Positions 32,932 to 41,715 of a stretch of 44,019 bases of DNA are shown one piece after another; the first letter of the stretch is position 1; the number at the start of each line of letters is the position of its first letter. The notes beneath the pieces are model-generated. The model did no database searches. It had not been told where the DNA came from and was given only the letters and a program-made list of their open reading frames with translations. This DNA comes from an uncultured Bacteroides sp. (GTDB lineage Bacteria > Bacteroidota > Bacteroidia > Bacteroidales > Bacteroidaceae), in the NCBI GenBank assembly GCA_949289345.1, contig CASENS010000038.1, positions 1-44,019 of the forward strand, in the 5' to 3' direction. The position numbers and the translations under genes are program-made.

Positions 32932-35445
32932 TCAGATTTTCGGAAGCCGCTTGCGTTCTTGCCAGATTCCGGCTATTACTCCCAACAACAATAATGCCAT
33001 GGCTCCATAGGCTATGCCTTCGGTGATGTGCAGGCTTTGCGGGTCAAAACGCATCTCAATGGTGTGCTTTCCGGCGGGAATATAAAGGGCACGCAGGATG
33101 TAATCGGCACGTCCTAATTCCGTTTCTTTGCCGTCTATGGTCACTTGCCAACCGTCCGGATAATAGATTTCGGAGAATACGGCTATTCCATCCTGGGTGT
33201 TCTCGGACTCATACACCAAGTGATTGGGAGCGTAGTTCGTCAGATGAATGGAAGCAAGGCTATCCTTCGGTGTATCAGTCGCACCCTGCAAAGCATCCTT
33301 GAAACGGGCATCCACAACAGCCGTTTGGACAGGAAGCACACTATTCAATGCTTCTATCTCCTCGTTCGCATTATCCACATACTGCACTTTCTCTACAAAC
33401 CAGGCATTTCCATAGGCATAGGGATTTTGCACAGGAACGGTCTGTCCCTGACCTGCAGGGAGGATGAAGTAACGTGTGTTCAACATGTTCAATACACGGA
33501 ATTTAGACGCGTCCACACTATCCATCTGTCCACCGGCCTGGGCTATTTCCGAATAAGCCGCCTGCATTTCGGGCGCAATGTGACGGTCTATCATCTCTTG
33601 ATAACGGCGCAGCTTGGCGGGGTGATACCCCCCTACACTCTTATGCCAATAAGACGTATTATTCTCGTTGAACGTGTTGGAAGCCAGGTTCAGCACCCGG
33701 TAATCCAGCGTCGGGTCTTGCAAAATCAACTCATCGGCCTGCGTCTTGGCAAAAGCCGTTGTTTGCGTAGAGCGCGACACAAACTGGCTGTCATTTAAAT
33801 ATCGCTTATTGACACCCCACAAATCTATCAGACAAAGCAAGGCGATGCCACCCAACGTGAACGACCGACGCAGCTTGCCCATGGCATAAAGCCCTAACAA
33901 CAGAAATCCGATAACGACAATCATAAAGCTCCGCAAGGCATCGCCGCTCACCAAGGCGGCACGCATTTCCGACAGATTGTCCAGGATAGCGGGCAATTCC
34001 GCGGATGGCAGATAGCCTTGAGTTGCCGCCTGCTGCAGCATCTGCATTTCCTGAGCGGGCACATAAACTGAAGGTGAAGGCGTGCCAGGCACGGCATACC
34101 ACAAAGCCACTCCTGCCGTAAGAAGCAGGCAGGCACACAAAGGCTTGAGATATCGACGCAAAATAGCCGGTTCTTCCAAGATTTTCTTTAAAGCAAAAAT
34201 GGCCAGCAAAGGAATTGTAAACTCGGCTATCACAAGAATGGAAGATACAGCCCTAAACTTGTTGTACATGGGCACATAGTCGATGAAGAAATCGGTCAAA
34301 GGCATGAAGTTCTTTCCCCACGAAAGCACGATGGAAAAGAATGTCGCCCCTATCAACGCCCATTTCAAGGGACCTTTCACAATGAAGCATCCCAACAGGA
34401 AAAGGAAGAGTACAAACGCTCCTACATACACCGGACCGGAAGTCATGGGCTGGTCGCCAAAATATTGTGTCAACTGACTATACAAACCGCTATACATTGG
34501 GTTAGCTTTCTCCATGGCCGTTTCGTTGGCCGACAAAGGTACCGAGGAGCCACCCTTAAAGTTCGGTATAAGCAAGGTCAATGTTTCGCCAATGCCATAG
34601 CTCCATTGGGTGATGTAATCACGGTCCAAACCATCGCTCGCCTGCCGGGCTGCCTCGCCTGTCTGCACCAGTTCGCTTTTGCCACGCATGGTCTCCTTAC
34701 TATAAGTATAAGTATGGTACAAATTTGACAAATTGGCCGCCACACCTATCAATGCCGCCACAATCAGCACCGCACTTGCCCGGAAGAACTGAGGCAGTCT
34801 CTTCTCACGCCAAGCCTCCTCAAAATAGGCTCCCGCCACGAAGAGGATAACCAGCAAGAAATAATAGGACATCTGCACGTGGTTCGACATGATCTGCAAC
34901 GCAAGGAAAAGCGCCGTCACAACACCTCCCCACAACAGCCGGCCCCGATAGGCCATCACAATACCCGCTATTGTAGGCGGAATGTAGGCTAAGGTAATAA
35001 ACTTCCAGATATGCCCTGCCGAAATAAGAATAAAGAAATAAGAGGAGAACGCCCACAGGAAACCTCCTAAGGCAGAAAGCCAGACCGATACGCCAAAGGC
35101 ACGAAGCAGGATGTAGAAGCCCAGCATCAGGATGAAAGTCAGATGCACGTACGTGGGCAAAAATCCCTGGTAAACCTTCTGCATCCATTGCAAAGGCTTG
35201 ACTGAATCGTACGAAGGCGAAATCTGATACATAGGCATACCTCCGAAAAGCGAGTTCGTCCAGCGTGTCCGCTCCCCCGTCTGTTCGTAGTACAAAGCCG
35301 CTTCCTGACCCGCACCGGCTCCGGCAGCCGTATCGTGTTGAAAAAGAATGCGGCCTTCGATATCGGCCGGAAAGAAGTAAGCAAACGAAAGTACAGCAAA
35401 CAGCACAATCGCAAGAAGGTCGGGAAGTATTCTTTTTATGTCCAT
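32932..35445 (-). CDS. YfhO-family polytopic membrane protein
   Basis: The ATG at 35445 gives 837 residues starting MDIKRILPDLLAIVLF; an in-frame ATG 165 bases upstream would run across the promoter and into the divergent gene. The first ~500 residues hold about a dozen hydrophobic helices (LTFILMLGFYILLRAFGV, WLSALGGFLWAFSSYFFILI). The extracytoplasmic loop after the first helix carries FQHDTAAGAGAGQEAALYY and TRWTNSLFGGMPMYQI, typical of Bacteroidetes YfhO proteins. A large soluble C-terminal part (about 610-805) precedes a last helix. In Gram-positives YfhO takes part in glycosylating lipoteichoic acid, so the fold is GT-C-like; the role here is unknown. It is divergent from mtnN-luxS, each with its own -7 element. 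Confidence 0.88.
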   Translation of the reverse strand: MDIKRILPDLLAIVLFAVLSFAYFFPADIEGRILFQHDTAAGAGAGQEAALYYEQTGERTRWTNSLFGGMPMYQISPSYDSVKPLQWMQKVYQGFLPTYVHLTFILMLGFYILLRAFGVSVWLSALGGFLWAFSSYFFILISAGHIWKFITLAYIPPTIAGIVMAYRGRLLWGGVVTALFLALQIMSNHVQMSYYFLLVILFVAGAYFEEAWREKRLPQFFRASAVLIVAALIGVAANLSNLYHTYTYSKETMRGKSELVQTGEAARQASDGLDRDYITQWSYGIGETLTLLIPNFKGGSSVPLSANETAMEKANPMYSGLYSQLTQYFGDQPMTSGPVYVGAFVLFLFLLGCFIVKGPLKWALIGATFFSIVLSWGKNFMPLTDFFIDYVPMYNKFRAVSSILVIAEFTIPLLAIFALKKILEEPAILRRYLKPLCACLLLTAGVALWYAVPGTPSPSVYVPAQEMQMLQQAATQGYLPSAELPAILDNLSEMRAALVSGDALRSFMIVVIGFLLLGLYAMGKLRRSFTLGGIALLCLIDLWGVNKRYLNDSQFVSRSTQTTAFAKTQADELILQDPTLDYRVLNLASNTFNENNTSYWHKSVGGYHPAKLRRYQEMIDRHIAPEMQAAYSEIAQAGGQMDSVDASKFRVLNMLNTRYFILPAGQGQTVPVQNPYAYGNAWFVEKVQYVDNANEEIEALNSVLPVQTAVVDARFKDALQGATDTPKDSLASIHLTNYAPNHLVYESENTQDGIAVFSEIYYPDGWQVTIDGKETELGRADYILRALYIPAGKHTIEMRFDPQSLHITEGIAYGAMALLLLGVIAGIWQERKRLPKI

Positions 35446-35474
35446 AATCCGATTATAAATTTCAATTCCGTCCG

Positions 35475-35482
35475 CAAAGATA
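35475..35482 (-). promoter_or_regulatory. -7 element upstream of the YfhO gene
   Basis: TATCTTTG on the minus strand matches TAnnTTTG, about 30 nt before the ATG at 35445, with TGG 19 nt upstream in place of TTG. This supports the shorter start. Confidence 0.6.
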
Positions 35483-35538
35483 ATGCAAACCGATTTATTT
35501 ACCATAAAATAGGCTGAAGGATTTACACTGAAAAATCG

Positions 35539-35546
35539 TACCTTTG
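35539..35546 (+). promoter_or_regulatory. -7 element upstream of mtnN
   Basis: TACCTTTG matches TAnnTTTG, 25 nt before the mtnN ATG. AAGGAAAG gives a ribosome site just before the start. Confidence 0.65.
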
Positions 35547-35571
35547 TGCCGAAATATAAAAAGAAGGAAAG

Positions 35572-36285
35572 ATGAAGATAGGCATTATCAGCGCCATGGA
35601 CAGCGAACACCGGCAGCTGTCCGAGCGATTAAGTGATAAGAGAGAAACGGTGGAAGGAAAATTCCGCTATGTGGAAGGCCGTGTTGGCGGCAACGAGTCA
35701 ATACTCACGCAATGCGGTATCGGTAAAGTGAACGCCGCCGTAGGAGCCGCCGAACTGATACGCCGTTACCGTCCGGCGTGCATCATCAGTACTGGTGTGG
35801 CCGGAGGCATTGACACTTGTTTGCAGGTGGCCGATGTGGTGGCAAGCAGTCGCTTAGTATATCACGATGTATATTGTGGAAACGATGGCACGGAATACGG
35901 ACAGATACAGGGAATGCCCCTCTTTTACGAGGCAGACGTACGCTTGTTGCGGCATGCTGTTGGTTTGAACCAGTCCGTATCCTTGGAAAACCGCATTCAT
36001 GGTGGCCTCATCTGTACAGGTGACCGCTTCGTAGAAAACGACGAAGAGTTGGCTGCTATTAAAAGGCACTTCCCGCAAGGCATGGCTGTAGACATGGAAT
36101 CGGCCGCCATTGCCCAGACCTGCTACATATACGGTACGCCTTTTCTCAGTTTCCGCATCATCAGTGACACACCGGGAGCACACGATGATAATTTTTCCCA
36201 ATACAAGGACTTTTGGAGCGTCATGGCCGACCGTTCGTTTCACACGACATGGGCTTTCTTATCGACTTTGCCCACAGAACTTTAA
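35572..36285 (+). CDS. mtnN: 5'-methylthioadenosine/S-adenosylhomocysteine nucleosidase
   Basis: A 237-residue cytosolic nucleosidase that releases adenine from S-adenosylhomocysteine and methylthioadenosine. The family markers are in place: the N-terminal KIGIISAMDSEHRQL, the ribose/substrate loop CGIGKVNAAVGAAELI, STGVAGGIDTCLQVADVV, and the catalytic end VDMESAAIAQTCY with FRIISDTPGAHDD, whose final aspartate is the proton donor. luxS follows 27 nt later, so SAH is converted to S-ribosylhomocysteine and then to homocysteine plus the AI-2 precursor by consecutive genes of one operon. Confidence 0.95.
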   Translation: MKIGIISAMDSEHRQLSERLSDKRETVEGKFRYVEGRVGGNESILTQCGIGKVNAAVGAAELIRRYRPACIISTGVAGGIDTCLQVADVVASSRLVYHDVYCGNDGTEYGQIQGMPLFYEADVRLLRHAVGLNQSVSLENRIHGGLICTGDRFVENDEELAAIKRHFPQGMAVDMESAAIAQTCYIYGTPFLSFRIISDTPGAHDDNFSQYKDFWSVMADRSFHTTWAFLSTLPTEL

Positions 36286-36312
36286 CCACTTATAATTTAT
36301 ACCTTATATAAT

Positions 36313-36795
36313 ATGAACAAGATACCCAGTTTTACCATCGACCACATCCGACTGTTGCGTGGCATCTATGTATCCCGCAAGGATGAAGTAAACGGAGAAG
36401 TCATCACCACCTTTGACATCCGCATGAAAGAGCCTAACCGTGAACCGGCTCTCGGACAAGGAGCCTTGCACACTATCGAGCACTTGGCGGCCACGTATCT
36501 GCGCAATGAACCGCAATGGAAAGACCGCATCATCTATTGGGGTCCCATGGGTTGCCTGACAGGCAACTACCTGCTGATGCGGGGCGACCTTACTCCGCAA
36601 GACATCCTTCCACTGATGCAGGAGACTTTCCGTTTCATCGCCGACTATGAGGGCGAAGTGCCCGGAGCCGCCCCACAAGATTGTGGAAACTATCTGTTGC
36701 ACGATCTTCCCATGGCACGCTGGGAATCGGCCAAATATCTGCATGAAGTATTGGAACAGATGAAAGAAGAGAATATGCGCTATCCGGAGCGATGA
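36313..36795 (+). CDS. luxS: S-ribosylhomocysteine lyase (AI-2 synthase)
   Basis: A 160-residue metalloenzyme that splits S-ribosylhomocysteine into homocysteine and DPD, the precursor of autoinducer-2. Metal ligands are His53 and His57 in HTIEHLAA and Cys124 in QDCGNYLLH; Glu56 is the base and Cys81 (GCLTGNYLL) the second catalytic residue. Length and motif order are typical for the homodimeric enzyme. It is the second gene of the mtnN-luxS operon and is followed by a clear terminator at 36815-36858. Confidence 0.97.
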   Translation: MNKIPSFTIDHIRLLRGIYVSRKDEVNGEVITTFDIRMKEPNREPALGQGALHTIEHLAATYLRNEPQWKDRIIYWGPMGCLTGNYLLMRGDLTPQDILPLMQETFRFIADYEGEVPGAAPQDCGNYLLHDLPMARWESAKYLHEVLEQMKEENMRYPER

Positions 36796-36814
36796 AAGGT
36801 CTCCACTCATAAAG

Positions 36815-36858
36815 CGGGCGTACATGCATTTACTAATCGTGTATGTACGCCCGTTTTT
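36815..36858 (+). terminator. Rho-independent terminator after luxS
   Basis: CGGGCGTACAT (36815-36825) pairs with ATGTACGCCCG (36843-36853) and is followed by TTTTT. It also lies 22 nt past the stop of the convergent GH30 gene and may serve both. Confidence 0.88.
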
Positions 36859-36880
36859 CTCGAAGAGAGCTATGCCATTT

Positions 36881-38386
36881 TTATTTTACTATATAAGTGT
36901 TGAACGAATGGGCGGCCAAATTTGCGTTCAAGTATTTTTTCCCTAATTGGATTGTGAACTTTTGGCTGACATCTCCAAAATTTCCGGCTATCACTACATA
37001 TTGGCCTTCCGTAGTGCGGTATACCACCATCGGCATATTCTTTTCGCCTTTCGGACTGTAAGCAACCATTTGGCTTCCAGGAGTTACGTAATGAGAAAAA
37101 TGTTTCACCGCATAATATTCGGCCGTATATCGGAATTTGCGTGCCTTTGAATCTACCTGAATTAATGCATTTTGGCTCCACCCCCATGGGCTTGTGCCCC
37201 GGTCGGGAAGCAGGAAGTTCCAATTATACCATTCATCACACCCATTTCCCACATTGTCTGCAATCAGGAAGAATGTATGCTCTCCGGCTTTCCAATCCAT
37301 ATCCCCGTTGCCGCATTCACTTTCAGAACATATGTAATGATAATCTGGATATTGCTTGCGAATAGCCGGTAATATCTCGCGACCTTCCCATTGAAATGCC
37401 AATCCGTCTATGTGTCGGCGCAATTGTTCATCACTTAAGATGCGTTCCACATGATCCTGCCGATTGGTGTTAAATGTTCCCAAATAGAGTTTTACATTCG
37501 GGTGATGCTTTTTCAGTGTCGGCGCCAGATAATCCCGGTTGAAACGAACGGTTCCTTCGGCTGTCCACGCACAACCCGGATAAGGGGTATAACTGTAAGC
37601 TTCGTTCTGATAGATAACCATATCTATCGGGATTCCTTGTTCCTTGTAGGCATCAATAAACTTGCAGAAATAATTGGCATAGGCTTGCAAGTAGCGAGGA
37701 TCTTGAATGAAATAGTCCTGCGTGGCCAGTTTACGTGGAAATTGTTTAGCACGTTCACCTAAAAATTTCATCTCGTCCTCATCAATCTCTTCTACCGAAC
37801 CGAACAACAAATAATCAACCCGTTTATCCATTTCATTGAAACGGCTGCTTACTACCGGGTAGTCATCAGTAATTTTCATCCAGCTGGGAGGCGACCAAGG
37901 CGATATCCAAAAGGTTAACTTCGGATTGTACTTTTGGGCGGCGCGTACTAAAGGAATGATGTTTCGCTTGTCGCGTTCGATGTTAAAATAGCGAAGCTCC
38001 AAATCACCTTGTACTTCATCACAGCTGTACCACGAGCGGGCATAGTCGTTGGCATTCATGGAGATACGTCCTCGCGTAAATTTCAAATCGCCCTGGGGAT
38101 GGAAGAGGTTGAACATTATTTCATCCTGTTCGTCCCGTGTCAACATTAAGAACGCATCCCAGTCCAATTCGTTAAATGTAGTTCCCCATGCCCGGAAAGG
38201 AATGCCTCCTTGAGTGTCATCCACTTTCAGCAACGGTTCGGATGCAGGATTGGAAACCAAACGCGCTCGCGTTTCTTGCCAAGGCGCCGTCTCAGTAGTT
38301 GTCACTTGTAGGACACGTTGCGCCCATGTCGAGGCGGTTATGCATCCCGATAAAAGAAGTAAAAGGTAGAGTTTTTTCATATGCAT
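36881..38386 (-). CDS. GH30-family glycoside hydrolase
   Basis: A 501-residue clan GH-A enzyme with a signal peptide (cleavage near TWAQ, about residue 23). The start may be the ATG at 38386 or the one at 38380 two codons later. The GH30 signature is clear: RISMNANDYARSWYS, FWISPWSPPSWMK (about 159-171), the acid/base Glu262 in VIYQNEAYS, and the nucleophile within CSESECGNG (Glu355 or Glu357). NGCDEWYNWNF and GWSQNALIQVD mark the late barrel; the last ~90 residues are the side beta-domain. GH30 members act on beta-1,6-glucan, beta-1,6-galactan, glucosylceramide or xylan; the subfamily cannot be fixed by eye. It begins only 4 nt after the acyl-CoA synthetase stop, an odd partner. Confidence 0.87.
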   Translation of the reverse strand: MHMKKLYLLLLLSGCITASTWAQRVLQVTTTETAPWQETRARLVSNPASEPLLKVDDTQGGIPFRAWGTTFNELDWDAFLMLTRDEQDEIMFNLFHPQGDLKFTRGRISMNANDYARSWYSCDEVQGDLELRYFNIERDKRNIIPLVRAAQKYNPKLTFWISPWSPPSWMKITDDYPVVSSRFNEMDKRVDYLLFGSVEEIDEDEMKFLGERAKQFPRKLATQDYFIQDPRYLQAYANYFCKFIDAYKEQGIPIDMVIYQNEAYSYTPYPGCAWTAEGTVRFNRDYLAPTLKKHHPNVKLYLGTFNTNRQDHVERILSDEQLRRHIDGLAFQWEGREILPAIRKQYPDYHYICSESECGNGDMDWKAGEHTFFLIADNVGNGCDEWYNWNFLLPDRGTSPWGWSQNALIQVDSKARKFRYTAEYYAVKHFSHYVTPGSQMVAYSPKGEKNMPMVVYRTTEGQYVVIAGNFGDVSQKFTIQLGKKYLNANLAAHSFNTYIVK

Positions 38387-38390
38387 GTAA

Positions 38391-40052
38391 TCAAATGATC
38401 TCTATGCCTTGCTCCTTGCACAATTGAAGACCCAAATCTTTCAATCGGAATTTTTGTATCTTGCCGCTGCCTGTCATGGGAAACTCTTTCACAAAGAAGA
38501 TATATTTCGGAATCTTGTAACGTGAGATTTTACCCATACAGAAGTCTCGTACATCACTCTCGTGCAAATCGGCCCCTTCGTGCAGGATGATGAAAGCCCC
38601 CACGGCTTCACCATATTTCTTGGAAGGGATGCCTGCCACCTGCACATCTTTCACCCCGGGAAGTTGATAGAGGAACTCTTCTATCTCACGTGGATAGATG
38701 TTCTCACCGCCACGAATAATCATGTCCTTGATGCGGCCCGTAATACGATAATACCCATTCTCATCCTTCACGCCCAAGTCGCCCGAATGGCAAAATCCGT
38801 TTTTGTCAATAACTTCGGCTGTAGCTTCCGGATTGTTATAATAACCTTTCATCACATTATAGCCCCGGCAACACATCTCGCCTTGAACGCCCACCGGACA
38901 TTCCTCACCTGTTTCCGGATCTATCACACGCACTTCGGTATGCTCAAAGTCACGCCCTACAGTCGTATAACGCGCTTCTGCAGGGTCGTCTATACGGGAA
39001 TGAGTCATACCTGGTGATGTTTCGGTCAAGCCGTACACACTGGTCACTTTCATGAACATCTTCTCCTCCACCTGCTTCATCAGCTCAATGGGACAAAGAG
39101 AGCCAGCCATGATGCCGGTGCGCAAGCTGGACATATCGAACATGTCAAACATCGGGTGGTTTAATTCCGCAATGAACATGGTAGGCACACCATAGAGAGC
39201 CGTACAGCGTTCCTTATGGACGGACGCCAATACGACAAGCGGATCAAAGCGCTCCACCATCACTTCGGTACATCCGTGTGTCAGACAATTCATCGTGGCC
39301 AGCACCACGCCAAAACAATGAAACAAAGGTACGCAGACACAGAGCTTGTCATCTTGCGTGAACTTCATATGTTCACCGGTCAGAAAACCATTATTAGCTA
39401 TATTGTAGTGAGTAAGCATAACGCCTTTAGGGAAGCCCGTCGTCCCACTCGTGTACTGCATGTTCACCACATCATGGCAAGTGACTTGTGACTTCAACTC
39501 ATTCAAACGACGGTCATCGATATTTTCCCCCAACAATAGCAACTCAGAAGTATTGTACATGCCGCGATGTTTTTCCTGCCCCACATACACCACATTCTTC
39601 ATGCGAGGGAAGCGCTCACTCTTCAAGTGCCCACGCTGGCAAGTACGAAGCTCCGGCAACATCTGGTAAGTCATCTGCACAAAGTCACTGTCCTTCTCGC
39701 CATTGACGATACAAAGCGTATGCATATCCGAGTTCTTGCAAAGATATTCCAATTCCGCCTGCTTGTAATTGGTGTTTACGGTGACATATACAGCCCCTAT
39801 CTTGGCGCACGCATAAAGCAAGGTGAGCCAATCGGGCACATTGGCCGCCCAGATACCTACATGGATGCCACGAGTCACGCCAATGGAAATCAAGCCTTTG
39901 GCCATATCATCCACCCGATGATTGAACTGGCTCCAAGTAAAACGCAGATTGCGGTCGGAGTAGACGATGTATTCTTTATCAGGAGTGGTTTCGGCCCAAT
40001 GTTCCAACCATTGGCCGAGGGTGCGTTCGTAAAGCATAACTTCGTTCTCCAT
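38391..40052 (-). CDS. AMP-forming acyl-CoA synthetase
   Basis: This 553-residue member of the ANL adenylating superfamily activates a carboxylic acid with ATP and loads it onto CoA. The P-loop-like motif [11 protein letters not shown] lies at about 200-210, [10 protein letters not shown] is the adenine motif, [22 protein letters not shown] the hinge, and the catalytic C-terminal lysine is in TGSGKIQKF. Overall similarity is to medium- or long-chain fatty acyl-CoA ligases; the chain length is not readable. The XRE-cupin regulator gene precedes it by 3 nt, so the pair forms an operon and the regulator probably senses a ligand linked to this substrate. Confidence 0.92.
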   Translation of the reverse strand: MENEVMLYERTLGQWLEHWAETTPDKEYIVYSDRNLRFTWSQFNHRVDDMAKGLISIGVTRGIHVGIWAANVPDWLTLLYACAKIGAVYVTVNTNYKQAELEYLCKNSDMHTLCIVNGEKDSDFVQMTYQMLPELRTCQRGHLKSERFPRMKNVVYVGQEKHRGMYNTSELLLLGENIDDRRLNELKSQVTCHDVVNMQYTSGTTGFPKGVMLTHYNIANNGFLTGEHMKFTQDDKLCVCVPLFHCFGVVLATMNCLTHGCTEVMVERFDPLVVLASVHKERCTALYGVPTMFIAELNHPMFDMFDMSSLRTGIMAGSLCPIELMKQVEEKMFMKVTSVYGLTETSPGMTHSRIDDPAEARYTTVGRDFEHTEVRVIDPETGEECPVGVQGEMCCRGYNVMKGYYNNPEATAEVIDKNGFCHSGDLGVKDENGYYRITGRIKDMIIRGGENIYPREIEEFLYQLPGVKDVQVAGIPSKKYGEAVGAFIILHEGADLHESDVRDFCMGKISRYKIPKYIFFVKEFPMTGSGKIQKFRLKDLGLQLCKEQGIEII

Positions 40053-40055
40053 TAT

Positions 40056-40631
40056 TTATACCGGCGTATAGATTACCGCCAAGATTTTAGCCGCTTGTCC
40101 TTGATACGCATGCACATGATGGGGCACAATGGAATCGTAATAGATGCTGTCCCCGGCCTCCAGCAGATAAGTGTTTTTACCATAGCATATTTCCATGACG
40201 CCTTCCATCACCATGATAAATTCCTCGCCTTCATGTGACGAAAGTACGAATTCACTGTCCTGCGTGGGTGCCACGTCGATGATGAACGGCTCCATGTGGC
40301 GGTCAGCCTTCGCCTTGGCCAAAGAGTGGTACTCCATGTGCTTGCGGCTCTGTATGGCATTGTTGGAGAAACTGATGGTGTCGCTGGCATCAGCCTTGCG
40401 GCAAATGGCAGGTCCCGTCTCATCCTGGTCATCAAGGAAAGTCCCTAAACGCACACCCAGCACACGGGCAATCTTGATAAGCGGCGCCAGCGAAGGCAAG
40501 TCTATATTGTTTTCAATACGCTCAACCTGTTCAATGGCCAATCCGGAGCGCTCGGCCAGCTCTTCCATGCTGATGCCCTTACTTTCGCGGAGCGATTTGA
40601 TTTTCTCTCCTACAATCTTGCTTGTATCCAT
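40056..40631 (-). CDS. XRE-family regulator with C-terminal cupin domain
   Basis: A 191-residue regulator. Residues 5-65 form an XRE helix-turn-helix (KIKSLRESKGISMEELAERSGLAIEQVERIEN), described here only in outline. Residues about 115-185 form a small cupin barrel (SHEGEEFIMVMEGVMEICYG, YLLEAGDSIYYDSIVPHH), which binds a ligand or metal. Members of this class often sit before an AMP-ligase gene and control it; here the acyl-CoA synthetase follows after 3 nt. A -7 element (40671-40678) lies 40 nt upstream of the start. Confidence 0.92.
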   Translation of the reverse strand: MDTSKIVGEKIKSLRESKGISMEELAERSGLAIEQVERIENNIDLPSLAPLIKIARVLGVRLGTFLDDQDETGPAICRKADASDTISFSNNAIQSRKHMEYHSLAKAKADRHMEPFIIDVAPTQDSEFVLSSHEGEEFIMVMEGVMEICYGKNTYLLEAGDSIYYDSIVPHHVHAYQGQAAKILAVIYTPV

Positions 40632-40670
40632 AATCTTCCAGTCTTTCGTTTGATATTAGCTTTTCGTTCG

Positions 40671-40678
40671 CAAATGTA
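40671..40678 (-). promoter_or_regulatory. -7 element for the XRE-cupin operon
   Basis: TACATTTG on the minus strand matches TAnnTTTG with TTG 20 nt upstream (40699-40701). Confidence 0.65.
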
Positions 40679-40906
40679 AGATAAACTTTCGCTTTCTGCA
40701 ACGTTTCGTCAGATAAAATGTTTTTGTCCTGCCAACGCAAAAGATTAAGGCGGCCAAAGTCCGGCGAAAAGACCGCTTTCGCAAAACTTTGCCGGCCCCG
40801 CTCCTTCTCAAAATGTGACGCCTTCTTCGTTCCTCTGTCCTTTTGTCCGGCATCCCGATAAAAGAACAAGACAAAAAAGCCATCGTCTCCCGCCGCTCCT
40901 TTTAGC

Positions 40907-40985
40907 GTGTCACTAACCTAAGGGAGGAATGTTTCTAACATAGAGGGGGAATGTTTCTAACATTCGACCCTCATGTTTCTAACAT
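40907..40985. repeat. Four-unit array of palindromes with exact 22-bp period
   Basis: Units start at 40907 (GTGTCACTAACCT), 40929, 40951 and 40973 (each of the last three ATGTTTCTAACAT), exactly 22 bp apart. The last three share the inverted pair ATGTT/AACAT around TCT. Spacers are 9-bp G-runs or C-runs (AGAGGGGGA, TCGACCCTC). Two more units lie at 27286-27320. Confidence 0.8.
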
Positions 40986-41207
40986 TCCCGCCCACGGCCA
41001 GAACGCCTCTACGGCCGGAATTATCCGGTCCATAAGTCTGCCGGTTATAAATATCAACAAACGAACAAGTTTGCCTGTCCGGCCGAAGCCTTGCGGGCAT
41101 ATCGCTCAAGCGGAAAGCCTTAGGATGAATGGAACAACCGTCGTGAAAGGGAAAATAAAACCAAACGCGCATATCGCATGATTTTGTATTTATTAACCAT
41201 CTAACTA

Positions 41208-41237
41208 TTGCACTATTACGAATTATTCGTAGATTTG
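41208..41237 (+). promoter_or_regulatory. Consensus Bacteroides promoter for the BlaI gene
   Basis: TTG (41208-41210), 19 nt, TAGATTTG (41230-41237). Transcription would start close to 41240, so the in-frame ATG at 41240 is too near and the ATG at 41267 is the start. Confidence 0.8.
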
Positions 41238-41266
41238 CGATGAATTCAAACCAAAAACTTTGTTCC

Positions 41267-41632
41267 ATGGAAAAGTTAACAATGCAAGAAGAAGAAGTGA
41301 TGTTGTACATCTGGAGTCTGAAGGAATGTTTCGTGAAGGACATCCTCGCCAAGTACCCCGAACCGAAGCCGCCCTACACCACCGTGGCTTCGGTAGTGAA
41401 GAACTTAGAACGGAAGCACTACGTAAAGCCTCAACGCGTGGGCAACACGTACCGCTACTCCCCCTTAGTGACGGAAAGTGAATACAAGCGGACGTTTATG
41501 AGCGGCTTTGTACGCAACTATTTTGCCAATTCGTACAAGGAGATGGTATCTTTCTTTGCCCGCGACCAAAAGATTTCGGCCAATGAACTGAAGGACATCA
41601 TTGACATGATAGAGAAAGGAGAAGAAAAGTAA
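41267..41632 (+). CDS. BlaI/MecI/CopY-family repressor
   Basis: A 121-residue winged-helix protein starting MEKLTMQEEEVMLYIW at 41267; a further ATG 27 bases upstream is at the probable transcription start. The DNA-binding part (about 1-75) reads KYPEPKPPYTTVASVVKNLERKHYVK in the recognition-helix and wing region, as in BlaI/MecI. The C-terminal helices (about 80-120) dimerise. These repressors are cut or released when a BlaR1-type membrane protease is activated. That protease gene follows 83 nt later, giving the usual repressor-sensor pair, although no beta-lactamase is nearby. Confidence 0.92.
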   Translation: MEKLTMQEEEVMLYIWSLKECFVKDILAKYPEPKPPYTTVASVVKNLERKHYVKPQRVGNTYRYSPLVTESEYKRTFMSGFVRNYFANSYKEMVSFFARDQKISANELKDIIDMIEKGEEK

Positions 41633-41715
41633 GCGCTTGCTTACACCATATTATATTATATATAACATTTGAAAATCAGTTATTCGTGTAACTTCAAAAC
41701 GAAGGGTGGGTCATT

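Larger units (their letters stand above)
40632..41266. other. 635-bp intergenic region
   Basis: It lies between the divergent XRE-cupin and BlaI genes. It contains both promoters and the four-unit palindrome array at 40907-40985. No gene is supported; frames crossing it give arginine-rich shadows. Confidence 0.65.

Noticed and set aside
35446-35610. Longer YfhO start
   Set aside because: It would overlap the mtnN start and both promoters; the -7 element at 35475-35482 lies downstream of it.
40907-40985. Considered the 22-bp array as a CRISPR
   Set aside because: The 13-bp core plus 9-bp spacer is far too short, and no cas genes are present.
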